Part shown: in pieces, positions 38,872 to 51,789 of the stretch
Layout: every line of letters begins with the position of its first letter
How positions within the stretch are numbered: position 1 is the first letter of the stretch
NCBI GenBank assembly: GCA_963920665.1
Contig: OY987263.1
Span: 26,834,547-26,898,546, forward strand
Reading direction: 5' to 3'
DNA length: 64,000 nt
Source of the DNA: Straminergon stramineum
Lineage: Eukaryota; Streptophyta; Bryopsida; Hypnales; Calliergonaceae
The notes under the pieces: model-generated
Databases searched by the model: none
What the model was told of the DNA's origin: nothing
What the model saw: only the letters and a program-made list of their open reading frames with translations
Program-made: the position numbers and the translations under genes

Positions 38872-41595
38872 ACTTATATCTTGTAGTTTTGCATTTTGAA
38901 TAGAATAATTGCAACAGACTCTGAAGGATAGAATCTGTTGATAGAATATTTGAGATGTTTCCTATTCTCGGGAAGTGTGTGATTCGGCCATTTATCTGGA
39001 CAAAGTTTCATAGTTTTCTGAGTGTGAATGTAGAGTTCAGATTCTCTGTGTAGCCATCACTTCTATATGGGGTAAATGCCAGTTTCGCAGGATAAGGTGT
39101 CCAACTGTTGTTGAAATGGTAGTAAAGGAAATAGTTGTTTGGTAGTCTGTGTTCTATGCGAACGTTTCAATGCTTGTTGAAGCTAAGTTTGAAACTTCAT
39201 TTTTTGGAGTGAGTCTTACAATGCCAGTCGTTGTGTGAAGCAGATTTCAGTTATCAAAGTCCGTTCTTTCCATTTTTTTAGAGCTGGCATGTGAGGGAGC
39301 ATACCTCATCGAATAATCTTCTACAACTATTTTTTCGACGTGTTTTTCAGAGGCAGAGATTCATGACAAGATCCGCGTTGTATAACGTGAGAGACATTCA
39401 ACGAATCTGAGGAGAAACTATCAAGTACGACTCGATCCTTCAAACTTCATTCATGATGATGCTCAACATTGGATTACTGGAGCATCCAAATTCTTAGGGC
39501 CAACCTGATCCCCCTGCTTGAGCATTCAGACATGTTCCCGACATTTGAACTGTAGAGTAAAGGTAATTTGATGTTTTTGAAATTTGAAGATAGAAAGTTA
39601 TCACTGTTTCCTGCATCATCTTTCTTTTGCTATTAGAGTAGGAAACGGTTTAGGGTTTAGAGTACCAAGTTCTCGGTATTGCAGAGGATTTCTTTACAAA
39701 GTATGTGAGAGTCTGTTGACGAATGTAAAGCTGGACAGCAGAGCCTTCATATTGCAAAGTTGATCAGTCAATGACGCTGTCAAGTGTTCTTCGGTTGAGA
39801 GGGAGAGGATTGTCATCCCTTACGCCCTGATCTATGTGAGCCTCCTTACCAACTCTTGAAGGTTTCTACAAGCCCTCATTTACATAGAATTTTGTACTTC
39901 GTGATTTGTAATCTGACTGCAGAAAAGCCCTGCCCAGAAACTAGTTCAATGTTCCTTGTTACTTTGACTTGTACAGAGAAACTACAAGTTATTTTGAATA
40001 ATTTAGAAGTGGTCCAAATTGAGTACTTCATGCAAAGTGGATGAATGTTAGAAAGCTTGCATTGCATCAAACGGTACAAGAATCCTTGCATTCCAAGCTA
40101 TGGAAGGTGTCCAAATATCACAATAAACACTAAGAATAAGATAATAATGTGCTTACATACTATAGTATCTATTCATATATAGAAATTTATTATTACATAT
40201 TTGTAGCATATACAATGGAGTTTGCACATTTTGCATTTTGGAGATCAAGAACTTGATGTTTAGCCATGAGGACTGACCTTGTGATCTTGTTATCAATATC
40301 TTAGTAATAGAGTATATATGAGCCTACCCTATATGGATTTTATGTTTTTTAACTTTGGAAATCAACAAGTAATTAAGACAAAATTGTATGCATACATGCT
40401 TGCAATGTGAAGTTGGAAAGGTTAGAATGCCTCTAGTATCATGTCCAATTTTGCTCCATCTTGAGAAGAAAAGTTGCTTTGATCTTTGTATGGTTGTGAA
40501 CTTGTAATTGGTCAATGAGTGATGCACAAATCAAATGCTTGTAATCATGAAAAATTTGTTGCAAAATGCAATGCAAAATGTACACCAAAATTTATATAAT
40601 ACATCTATATTAAATGCAATCCCACTTTCTAATATTAAAATCTGTATATATGCTTTAATGTTTCCACAAACAACAATCAATTGTATATTAGATGTACAAA
40701 ATCAAAAAAATTCAATTAAATGGTGTAGGATCTAAGAAGTGAAGGTTTGTTAGCATACTACAACAAAGGCAAGCAATACTATGAAGACCTAGAATTGGTT
40801 TTGGATATATCTGTAATTAACATTTTAAAATTCATAGTTTATTCAATAAGTGCCCTACATATTTCTAATAAGAAATTTGAAATCCTCTTTTAATTACCAA
40901 CATTTAGATCCAATAAAAACTAAGACACTTTAAATATAAAGACCAGATTTATTCAATTGTTTTTAGATGTAGTTATATTAGTGATAAGAAGAAGAATGAA
41001 TACTTTGTTATTGCCATTGCATCTTTCATATACTACATAGGTAAGAAGCGCAAAACATGCCTAAATAGAAAAAAGGGACTCTTCAATTTTGTTGCCATTC
41101 CTTTAGTATATTAGTTGAGACTTGATATAATTGATCAATGCAATATGATTGCACAAAATTACCTTTCATCTAATTTAATTCTATTGTGGATAGTATCTTA
41201 GTAATTTCAATATTATCTACACTCAATAACTTTGAAAAATATTTTACTTAAAGGTTTAATCATTGCAATTGGAGCACCAAATGAAGGTAAATTTGTCAAA
41301 GTTAAGATTTATTTTGTTATATGCATCATAAAATAACAATGATATGGCAAAAAGAGATATATCTTCCACCAACTTCTAAATTTCAAAGAAATTAGGAAAT
41401 AAGAAAAAATAAATTCTATCAATGAATAAGATTACCGGAAGAATTTAGGGCAACTTGCACGTACTCCTAGTACATTTAAAAAACTCCTATTCAAAAAATA
41501 ATTTGTGTGTAGTGGTCACATGGTGTTGGTTTGGCCCTAATAGTTTATTTATATTCTTATTCATCAATAATTGTTAAGAATGTTTTCAACTTCAT
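38872..41595. other. Intergenic region
   Basis: 38872-40090 is moderately G+C-rich but shows no ORF with a recognisable domain. A single TTTAGGGTTTAG motif lies near 39650. From 40100 onward it is AT-rich and includes a dispersed repeat at 40436. Confidence 0.4.
40436..40606. repeat. Dispersed repeat, copy 2 (partner at 6110-6272)
   Basis: Collinear with 6110-6272 through TTGCTTTGATCTTTGTATG and following blocks. Both copies precede AT-rich unassigned DNA. Termini not defined. Confidence 0.6.
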
Positions 41596-42529
41596 TTAAC
41601 CCCTAAAGTTCCTTGACTACGTTTTCATTGAAAACATTCCAAAACTGTCATTTCTAACACAAGTACCAAATTTAAGAAAAAAAAACATTTTTGGACACAT
41701 GTAACCATAGGATCTTGTACTAAGTTGTTTTGAAAAGATGTGGAAAAAATTTCATAAATTTCCACCGTGTGGATTGCAAGATATTAACATTTGAAAAGAT
41801 AAAAAACAGTTTTTTGGCCCTGCAAAAAGACGGGCAGCAACACTTCAGAAGGTCACATTTATATGAAAAAATGTCCAAAATGGTGGTGAATCTTTGGATT
41901 CATTCTTCAAGTCAAGTTGGCTATCTGCTTGAAAAATTTCGAATCATTTGGAATTGTACAACATATAGGAAAAAAATAGTAAGTAGAAAGAAGTAGAGAA
42001 CGGTTCAAAATACTAAATTGTCAAGAATTTAATTATGGAATTGAAAAATGTCAATCCCAATGGTGGTAATGTTGTAATAAACAATCTACATCCTATGATT
42101 TTATTTTTTCCAAAAAATATTTAAAATTGAGTTAAATAAAGGACTTCAAAGTATATTTTAGAGTAGAGAATCTATAACTGCCTGCAAACTAAAATTCCTC
42201 ATAACTTTCATCTCATTGATCAAAATGGATTGATTCAAAGCTTTCCCCCTATATATAAATCTAGAAAATCAATTTCAAATTTTTATTTTTGAAAAAAGTG
42301 TTTTTTTCCAGATCTACCCAAGCTGCCCAAGTTGAGAAACAAACAACATTTTGCATCATAACTTTTCACTTGTATACTCAAATGAAATGAAATTAGCACG
42401 CATGGAAGATATTCCTCGTCCACACCTTGTAAAAAAAATTCAGCCCAAATAAGTCAAATCTCCACTCACATGTACCTACCCAAAAAAGTTATGTTGCCAA
42501 AAACACAAGGCCGGTCCTTTAGGGGTTAA
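41596..42529. mobile_element. TTAA-flanked element, 934 bp (subfamily with 44581)
   Basis: TTAA at 41596-41599 and 42526-42529. Ends CCCCTAAAGTTCC and GGTCCTTTAGGGG. Collinear over its whole length with 44581-45503, for example ACACATGTAACCATAGGATC, GTCCAAAATGGTGGTG, AAAAGTTATGTTGCCAAAAA. No transposase. The frame at 41730-41996 is not maintained in the sister copy. Confidence 0.8.
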
Positions 42530-43343
42530 GGTTCTATCATGCTTGTGTCAACCAAGGTATACCTTATTATATTGTATTATTCTAAGTAATACAACATTTT
42601 TTTATCCATTACAATAACTTCATTTTATGCTTCCTTGTAAACATTAACATGTACCATTTTAAAAACTTCTTGTAATGCATGATCACTTGCAAAAAAATTA
42701 TTCCCTTAGGTAGCATCAAAATCCATCTAAAAGGTCATTTGAATGTATGCAATGGACACTAGCATCTAAATAAAATATAATTAATGCTATAATTAAAAGA
42801 GGCATTTCAAATGAAAAAAACATATTGGAGAGGGCAATCATCTTTTCTAGTGCCAAAATTCAAATCTTCAAAGAATCCAAGTGGGTCTCATCCAATATAG
42901 GAATGGCACTTCAAAATTCTATTTTTAGAATAGGGAGTCTTCTTATATTATTTTTTTAGTAAAGTTGATATGTTTTGATAAGTTGCTAATGAAACTAAGA
43001 GATACATGTACTAGTAAAGTATTTTCTGACCCAACATTACTACATTTGAAAGTTCCTGATAATATATTTTGAAGGGTACATTATAAGCCCAATTTGTAGC
43101 TAGACTAATATTTCTAGTACCAAGTAAGTACATTACAAAATAATGGTGACCACCTATTGTAGGTCAAAGTCAAATAAGAAAGTTAACAAAATTTTCAATC
43201 AACATAAACTCCTTGAATCATGTACTCCTTCCTAAAATCATGCCAACAAAGTCTATTGCATATCTTCTGCTAACCAGTAGAAGACAAACATGTACTTTTT
43301 CTTGTAGTGTAATTAACTAACTTTGTTAGCATATAGAACCAAC
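42530..43343. other. AT-rich intergenic stretch
   Basis: Nothing recognisable. Confidence 0.4.
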
Positions 43344-43680
43344 AACATGGTCTAGCACATGCAAGGTAGGTACACCTAGAGCCACTACTTTTCTGCTATG
43401 TACATCTTCTACTATTAGATATGACTTTGCCAACAAATAGAAGTGACTTAAAGCCACTATTTTCTACTATGTACATCTTCTATTATTAAATGTGATTCTA
43501 CCATCAAATAGAAGTGACACGTAAAGCCACTATTTTTCTGCTATGTATATTTTCTATTATTAGATGTAACTCTACCAACAAATAGAAGTGACAACATGGT
43601 CCACCAGATGTCAAATGGGTACATTTAAAACTGCTATTTTTTCTTTTGTGTACATATTCTATTATTAGACAAGTTTGATA
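43344..43680. repeat. Tandem repeat, 72-74-bp unit, about 3.5 copies
   Basis: Units start at 43381, 43453 and 43527 with AGCCACTATTTTTCTGCTATG, then TACATCTTCTATTATTAGAT, then CCAACAAATAGAAGTGAC. A segment starting ACAACATGGTC occurs at both margins (43350 and 43591), so a larger duplicated unit is also present. Confidence 0.75.
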
Positions 43681-43739
43681 TTCATATATTGTAAGTGGAA
43701 AATGAAAAGAGATTTCAATTTACCAAAGATTGCATCATT

Positions 43740-43895
43740 TGAATACCCTATACAAAAATTATGAGGGATCATTTTTTTGATAAATGTTCCAAAATCATTT
43801 TTTCAACAAATAGGTACATATTAATTTAGGGGATGCATATAATGAGAGTATCTTATCAAGTGGGCAAGAGACTTTGGGTGTCCCTACTTTAAACA
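43740..43895. mobile_element. Partial copy of the GGGACACCC element family
   Basis: Matches the right half of 38585-38871, ending TTTGGGTGTCCCTACTTTAA. The left end was not located. Confidence 0.5.
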
Positions 43896-44580
43896 AGCCT
43901 TCAATCATGGAGGATAGGGGGAGGTGATAGTGTCACTTCTTTTGAAGAAGTCACTATTGATTCTTCATACATACCATCTATCTTTCAATATTTGAATGCC
44001 AAAAAAGTGTGCATTCTTCAAAATTACATCATTTTCAAGTTCAATAGAATATGAAAGTTGATGCAAATAGTTGGCAAATGCCTTGAGGATAGAAAATAAA
44101 TAAATATTGAGAGTGATTATAGCATCAAAGTCTAGTAATAAGGTGAGTTGGAAGCATACTAGTAAAAGATAGTTGTTTGAGTACCAAAGCATAGTGTGAG
44201 AGTGTAGTGCCAAAGGCCCATGTGGGCACCAAACTAGTGCCCATGTAGGGCTTTGGCACCATGCCCTCACACTATTCCATGGTGCTATATTAGTAATGGG
44301 TCAATTGAGATCACATTTAATTGAAGATTTACATTTGTGAAGTCTCATGATGCATTGCTTTGTCCTAATAGGATGTATAACACTGATATACCCAAATCAC
44401 AATATTTGGAAAATAATTTAAATTAGAGTAGGGAAAAACATTCTTTCAAGGTACTAATTTTTTTTTAAATAAAAAAAAAAAATTTATGATACATTTTTTT
44501 ATGTGATAAGAATTTGGACCCTCATTGCTAGTACAAATCAATGTAAAAGCATAACGTCTTCAAATGTCCACTAATTACAT

Positions 44581-45503
44581 TTAACCCCTAAAGTTCCTTG
44601 ACAATATTATCACCAAAACCTCTAAAAAATTGCCATTCCTAATACAAGTACCAAATTTTCGAAAAATATCATTTTTGGACACATGTAACCATAGGATCTT
44701 GTATTACACTAGATTGAGAACATGTGGAAAAAATTTCAGAAATTTTCACCATGTAGATTGCAAGATATTAGCATTTGAAGTGACAAAAATCCTTTTTTTG
44801 GCCTTGTAGAAATCCAAGCACATGCAAATGCACTTTGTATAAAAAGATGTCCAAAATGGTGGTGCTTCTTTAGATTGATTCTTCAAGGCAAGATGGCTAC
44901 ATGCTTGAAAATTTTCAAATCATTTGGATTTGTGCAACATATAGGAAAAAATAGTAAGTAGAAAGATGTAGAGAATGATACAAAATACTAAATTGTTAAC
45001 AATTTATTAATGGAATTGAAAAATCCCAATCCTAGTAGTCTTAATGTTGTAATGAACAATCTACATCTAATGTTTTTATTTTTTTCAAAAAATATTGAAA
45101 ATTGAGTTAAATAAAGGACTTCAAAGTTTATTTTAGAGTAGAGATTCCATAACTACACTCAAACTAAAACACCTCAGAATTTTTGACTCATTGATCAGAA
45201 TGGAATGATTCAAATCTTTCTATGTATATAAAAATCTAGAAAACTAATTAAAAATTTTTATTTGTGAAAAAAGTGAATTTTTCGGATCTGTCAGACTACT
45301 TGAGTTGAGAAACAAACTACGTATTAGGCCATAACTTTTGACTTATATTTCCAAATGCCTTGAAATTTTGTGCACACGAAAGATTTTCCTTGTCCACACC
45401 TTCTATCAAAATTTGGGCCAAAAACATGGAAATCTCTAGTCACACGTACCTGCCTCCAAAAGTTATGTTGCCAAAAAATATGCCTTGGTCCTTTAGGGGT
45501 TAA
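44581..45503. mobile_element. TTAA-flanked element, 923 bp (subfamily with 41596)
   Basis: TTAA at 44581-44584 and 45500-45503. Ends CCCCTAAAGTTCCTTGAC and GGTCCTTTAGGGG. By eye it is mostly identical to the copy 3 kb upstream but with many substitutions and small indels, so the two insertions are not recent. Same orientation as the sister copy. Confidence 0.8.
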
Positions 45504-47251
45504 AGAATTCTATTTTCCACATTCATATTATTTTAGGATATTTTTTTGAATTTTTTGGTTCAATTTTGAAGTACAAAATTTTATATTATCTTTTCATGGT
45601 TTATTAAAGCATATTTTTGTACTTTTTGTTTTTTTAAATGTTTATGTTATACAAATTGTGAAGGTGAAATTTGAATTCAATTTTTTTTGTTAAAGGTCAT
45701 GAATTAATTGTGAGAAAAGGGGTAGATATACTAGTGCAATTTTGCATGACAATATCAAATTTTCAATGCAAACTAGTGTGAATGGAGCAATTCTATGCAC
45801 CCCAACTACATGATGGAACTTTGTGTACATTAATGTGCAATTATGCATGCATTATTTTTGATAAAGTAAAAAACAATCACATTTGATTTTTACAATACTA
45901 TTTTAAAATAAACTCCATGTTGTGCAATCTAGATTTGATATGTGATGCTTGCAATAATAGTCATTCATTGAATTTTTGAAATTTATTGAAATTCTTACAA
46001 TAGAATAAAAGCCAAATTCACTATGCTTTGTCTTTGGGGTTGATATTAAATAATTAACAAAAAAACACTTTGAAATTAAGATTGCTTTGAAGAAAGACAT
46101 TTTTTCATTTCACTTGAATATTTCAAGTACACCTAAAATTGATCTAATTTCTAGGAAGACAATCCTTATAAAATTTCATACCCCACCCCCCATTCCCTTC
46201 CCCCAATTCAAAGGATATCAAACAATGTGGTATTTATGAAAATTGTCAAAAATACAAAAAGAAAGCCAATGGACATTCACACCTCAAACCCAAAAGTTAG
46301 TTGGCAACATTGTTGGGAATTAGCCCTCAAAATATAGAATTTGAGATATTTTAGAGGTACTACTTTGTGAACATTAGTGTTGTTTACAATGCAACTATTG
46401 AGATACAACCTAACTTACCTATGCATATACTATCAAAGTTTTGTGTGATTTAAACATTTAGATTGTGAGATAATAGTGCCCAAACGTGGTTCAAATTTTT
46501 TTTCAAGGGTATGTCTGGCTTTAACTTTGCACTTGAAAATTTTATATCTTTTTTGTAAATATATTTACATTTGATAGAAGGATTGTTTCTTTTAGATGAA
46601 TAAGTCTAGCATCTTTCCACCAAATTTCACCAAAGATCACATGAACAATGACAATATGGTCACAAAGAATTTTAGAGGTTAAAAATGACACTCTATGCAC
46701 ATAGAAAAATTGAGTGCCAATTTTGTCTCCTTAATTAACCAAATTTACAGTCAAAACACTATTATGATCAAGAATCCTAACAATGGATCTTCACTTTTGG
46801 GTTCTTAGTATTTCCCCCACAAAAGAATTGAATCTACTAAAAATAATTTAGTATAAAAAACTATTCCACCTTTTTTACTTCTCCTTTTTTTTCTAATACC
46901 CACAATTATAAAGCACCTTGAATTAATTATATCCATATTTTTCATTCATAGGGGCTCTATATTTTTTCTTAAAAATGTATAATTTTTACTTTGCAACATT
47001 AAATGTCACACTATATCAACCTTCACATACTTTTCTATTACCAACTAGCACTTTCTTCTAGCCCACTTATTAAAACCAATCCACCTAGATTTGTGCCTAA
47101 AATGTACACCCTTTTGGACATGAAATCCTAGGGTTCATTTTCAATGACCTTTAAATGACACTTCAAAATTTACATGGTGTCTAAAATGCAAATGCTAAGT
47201 CAATACGAAATCCCATTTTAAGACTCAATAAATATTTTATCAATAAATTAA
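45504..47251. other. AT-rich intergenic region
   Basis: No gene or defined repeat was seen. Confidence 0.4.
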
Positions 47252-47880
47252 GGGCCACTTCGCACTACGGCATAAGGTTGAGAGTCCGTCGATTTCAGCC
47301 AATGAGATTGCAAAAACCCAAGAGTTCAACCTCTCGAGCCTTCACACAAGGAGGCACAATCCAAAGTCCGTCGCCCACTTGTTTGCTTACATGGCAACCA
47401 AATAGGTAGGATTTGTTTATTTGTTTCCCCATTGGGGTTTGAACCCTAGTCTCCACCATTACAATGGGGAGTCTTTGCATTTTATGAACCTACTTCCCTT
47501 CAATGTTTAATGCCACCTTTTTATTCCATTTATATCCTTCATATTCCTTGTTTAATGATGAGAGCATGTGCTGTAATTATTATTCCAAGGCCATTTTTGA
47601 CTCCTTTCTCATGTTTTCTTAACCTTTTGCTTGAAAAAATTGTCACTTGGGTGACAATTTAATGAAAATTTCGGAAATTGGATGGATTAGAAGTTGAAAA
47701 AATGGAATAGGTTTGGACTTTGGACTTTGGCCTTTGGAGGCTTCACACTATGGCCGGCCGAAGGCTTCAATTCCTAGTTTTTTTGGCCTATTTATTGCTC
47801 ATTTCCTTGGACTCTCACCAAAGTTTGGCCACTCAATCCTACAGCCTCTCGACTTGGACGGCCATAGTGTGAAGAGGCCC
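47252..47880. mobile_element. Tourist-like (PIF/Harbinger type) MITE, 629 bp
   Basis: Ends GGGCCACTTCGCACTACGGC and GCCATAGTGTGAAGAGGCCC are inverted copies with few mismatches. They are flanked by a direct TAA on both sides (47249-47251 and 47881-47883). A 3-bp TWA duplication with GGGCC ends is typical of PIF/Harbinger-derived Tourist elements. A second internal copy of the end sequence (GGCTTCACACTATGGCCGGCC, near 47740) suggests a rearranged or nested structure. No transposase. Confidence 0.75.
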
Positions 47881-47883
47881 TAA

Positions 47884-48583
47884 AATAGATATTCTCAAAT
47901 GCTTATTCAAACAATTTTAGTTGTAATTTCCTTAGGGGTTACTTAAGATGGCTTTACACTAGAGACTAAGTGAAGAAATTTTTAAAAATCAAACACTATC
48001 TAGTGCAAGAAACAAGTTTAGATATGATCAATGAGAGTGCTAATGAATTTTGATTTTCTTAGCTTGAATAGTTGGACGTGAATGTAATGCAACCCTTACT
48101 TTTTCTAGCCTTGGAACAAGGATGAGGACCAAAAGTATCCAATGCATGACTCCATTGACCATTGTTCATTATCCAAACCTTAAGTTAGGCTATTTATTTT
48201 GTTTTGTTTATTACTATGAAATCTCATGGACCATGCATCCCCTAATCATGCTCTTAGTACTGTTGGAAAGTCCTCAATGAGGAAGGGTGCACAAACTTTG
48301 TTTCATGGCATTCTGGTTCATAGTAGAAAAGATATTGAATTTCAAAGTTTTTATGAATTAACAAATTACTTTTACTTTCATTTTGGTTGTGACAATAGCA
48401 CATTGCACACTAGTAGAAACTAAAAGAATACACCTATTGGTCCAATAACCAAAACATTTTGGTAACTGCATTGGTCATGGAGGGGCCGCATCCTTGTATG
48501 GGTAGTCAAGCAACACAAGGAACCATGTCAACAATAGTGGATCAAGGTATAGTTTACCTGCTTGTGAAGTTTAGGAGGACATG
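47884..48583. other. Intergenic stretch
   Basis: No gene was recognised. A short open frame at 48226-48423 has no domain. An ACACTAGTAGAAAC motif near 48408 resembles the end of the palindrome at 15006. Confidence 0.35.
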
Positions 48584-48956
48584 AAATCCTCCATTCGAAT
48601 TGGGCCTTGGAGGGTTTGATTTACCTTGGGAAAAATGTAGGAATTTTTTATTTTTTGCACATTATTTTTTTTGCAAATTTTGAATTCATATTTGCAATCA
48701 GAGACCCCAAAACAATTGAAGGTATGTTCACACTTGGTATTAGGGGTGATGTGGCAATGTGAATCTAGTTTTGAAGTAGGTTTGAATTCGTTCCAAAGAC
48801 CATTAGTAACAACACTCTTTAATACCAAGTGCAAACATACCTTAAGAGAGGTCTTGAACATATCCTAAACACAACTCAAAATTCGGGGCATTTTTTACTT
48901 TTACCCCTGATAACCCACAAAATTACCTTGCAAGGCCCAATTCAAATGGAGGATTT
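48584..48956. mobile_element. 373-bp inverted-repeat element carrying a nested hairpin element
   Basis: Left end AAATCCTCCATTCGAATTGG and right end CCAATTCAAATGGAGGATTT are inverted copies, continuing to GGGCCTTG / CAAGGCCC. The interior shares CTTGGGAAAAATGTAGGA and TTTGCAATCAGAGACCCCAA with the MITE at 35764. Confidence 0.7.
48719..48843. mobile_element. 125-bp hairpin element nested in the 48584 element
   Basis: Arms AAGGTATGTTCACACTTGG and CCAAGTGCAAACATACCTT pair with two mismatches, extended inward by TATTA / TAATA. It interrupts the outer element at a point where the 35764 relative is continuous. Confidence 0.65.
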
Positions 48957-48963
48957 AACGTCC

Positions 48964-49555
48964 TTAATCCCTACAAGACCAAGTGTTTGTTCTTCGTACA
49001 CAAAAAATCTTAGGTAGGCTCCTACGAAGTCATTTTTAGTTGGATGTTCATGAAATTTGGACATATTGTGTAACTATGTATCTCCTTCCTGAAAATCTAA
49101 TTTTTTTTCCAATTGGGTGCCCGGATCAAAAGTTATGTTGCCTTGGACTTTGTTGGCAACTCGGGTGGCTTTGTGCATCATGTGCAAAACTCTTCCTATG
49201 ATTTTGAAATGTTGGTGAGTGCGTAGCTTACATGATCCAAGATGAAAATGTCAAAAAACATAACCCTATTTAGTGTAAGAATCTCATTCTAGAAGGAGTT
49301 AAAGTTTGTAGGCCATGTCACGCAAGGTTGGAAAAAAACTTTTTCACCTAACTTGAAATGTTATAATCTTTCAATCAATGCAGTCAAAGTTTCTAAATTT
49401 TTTCCACATCATGTTCCCAAAGAAGTCTATATCAAATTTGTACGGTTGAATTTTTGAAAAAAAAACTTTTTTTTTCATTTTTTTCTTGCTGCCTTAAAAA
49501 GTGTCAGCTTTTGACAATTTCTGCCCATAATATGCCTCGGTCCTTTAGGAGTTAA
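48964..49555. mobile_element. TTAA-flanked element, 592 bp, diverged left end
   Basis: TTAA at 48964-48967 and 49552-49555. Ends TCCCTACAAGACC and GGTCCTTTAGGAG. It shares AAAAGTTATGTTGCC and an AATATGCC..GGTCCTTTAG end with the 44581 copy. The sequence TTAACGTCC occurs both just left (48955-48963) and at the right edge (49552-49560). Confidence 0.6.
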
Positions 49556-51653
49556 CGTCCTGCGTGAAGTTTATGCTATGGAGTAGGTGAATCATGTACC
49601 TGTGCGATGTGTTCCACATTTATGTTAAAAAAATAAACTGCATATGCTTTGCAGAGGTTGTAAGTTACCTTTACGTTTGCCTTGGAAACATCATCTATGA
49701 AAGTGATATCTATGATTGAATACAGTGTACTGTACAGGTTCATCCAATTTTTATATTACAAGTGACGAGTAGCCATTGCTTGATTGGTTGGAACCCCAGA
49801 TTTTGGACATGGGATTTTCGGTAAGGACTTTTTTTACAAAGGAATGAACATACTATGAGACTTCGTCATTATACATATTTAGAATCGTTAATATTGTTCT
49901 AGTTCCAACCAGGGCTTTTTTTTTTTCATTTTTTACGAAGTGCCAAAGTGGCAATATTAAATGTTATTATAGTAGTGCTCCAAATTACAACATTCATCCA
50001 CATATTCGACGTATAATATGGTTTTCATCCACAATTGGGCGATTTCATCGAAGATTTTTGACATTTTTGGGGGCATTTTATAGCCAAATTATTTTTTCTG
50101 GTGCAATCTAGTACCAAAAAGCCAAAAAAACAACCCTAGTTCCAATACTAGCAATAGAGACATGGTTTGTAAGCTCATAGATTAGGGGAATGTCTCACAA
50201 AGAAGATGCACATGATGAATTTGACTATCGATGGGTCTTTTTGTAACCATTTCTTTAGACTAAGCGGATCATGTTTCTACTAGTATTCAAAAGTGCATAT
50301 TTGTTTGTAAGAAATTGTAAAAAAATATTCTTAATAATTTATTATAGGTCACCATTCTATTTGATTCAATAAAAATAATTTTATTTGTAGTGAGCTTGTA
50401 AGTTGTAACATATTACTATATTGTTTTTTTTATAAATGTCTCGGTTTTATAAAAAAAACTAATTTTATTTTGGATTTATTTTGGATTTTGCATATTTATT
50501 CTTATGAAATCCATCCTTTAGAGCAAATTTTGTCTACCAATAGCTTCATTTATGATCATCACTGCACGCTTCATTCTTTTCCATAAATTTCTTAGATATG
50601 ATAAGTGATGAGGGTATAGTACATAATGAAAACAAACACTCCACCTCAAGTTAGCACAATAGCACCTTTGTCTCAATTACTTATAATTCTCATGAATCAC
50701 CTCACCATATATGTGTATCCTACACTTGAGGCAATTCACCTCCATGTTTCTTGATTTAAGTATTATGATCGTGATCTTACAAAGCAATTATATTTCTCTT
50801 ATTGAGATCTTGTAAGATTTCATTTAAAAGAAACCAACCTTGAATGAATCAAAGTAGTGAGAATTTAACTTTGTCTTCTAAACAATCAACCATCCACCCG
50901 GTGGATGATAGATGTTTTTAAAATGAATTCATCAACTGAAAATTCATCATTGAATCTTTAAGAAATATCTTGTAAAATATCAACAAAAAGAAAGAAAGAA
51001 TGTTGATTCTACATGAATCAATGATTTCAATATTTAAAGGGAGTTACAATTTTTTTAAAGCAATCCCTTTTTGAGGAAGCATTAGTCAAATCATATAATA
51101 TATCAATTAGAAGAAGAAAAAAATGCTCTACATGAATCAATGATACCATAAGTGAAGAGTAGGATTGGCAAATCATTGTTGATTGTTCCTAGAAAACAAA
51201 GTTCAAACAATGCTAAAAATAGAAATCACCCACAAGATTCTTGTTTTTACTATAAAATTAAATAATGATAATTTTCTTCCCAAATTGGCATCTATTTTTA
51301 GAATTATTTCCACCCAAAATTACTTACATGTATGGTATAGATATTTTGGAGGAATTTCAATTTTTTCAAATTAAAAATTAAAAAAAAATATATAATACCT
51401 TTAGTTCAAGTATTTAGGAATGTAAATAATATGTAGTTGATTGCATGGTTTGAACATTCGAACCAAGGTATGTGCAACCATAATCATCATTGCTCCAAAT
51501 CCTAAACGTGCATTTGAACCAAAAGTGTTTACTAAAACCTATATTTTCATGGTACAAAGTGTATACAATGAAATCATGAGAATTTTGGTCATGTGCTATT
51601 GTGAAGAGATTGCTCAAAGATCCGTCCAATTGACCCCTTTGAAAGGACTTTAG
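49556..51653. other. AT-rich intergenic region
   Basis: No gene was seen. Around 50980-51150 a block containing CTACATGAATCAATGAT is duplicated with about 120-bp spacing. Confidence 0.4.
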
Positions 51654-51789
51654 GGCAGACCTTTACATCAAATTGCCTCATGTGCGGCATTAAAGAGTCA
51701 TTGATGGTGCATGGCTTGCATGCGTTTGGTGGAATCGACGTAGATGGAAATCTAGTGGGTATTATGGATGGCGATGAAAAAATTTCTAA
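51654..51789 (+). pseudogene. Exon-like segment, unidentified
   Basis: Between an acceptor ACTTTAG and a strong donor GTAAGT, one frame is open for 44 codons. It is unlike the local AT-rich background: CLMCGIKESLMVHGLHAFGG then IDVDGNLVGIMDGDEKIS. No family recognised and no flanking exons found. It may be an exon of an unannotated gene or a captured fragment. Confidence 0.3.

Noticed and set aside
41730..41996. 88-codon frame in the TTAA element, as a possible transposase piece
   Set aside because: The sister copy at 44581 does not keep the frame open and no DDE-type motif is visible.
43344..43680. Regular repeats considered as a CRISPR array
   Set aside because: The whole unit repeats, with no unique spacers, units are diverged, and the setting is a plant nuclear genome.
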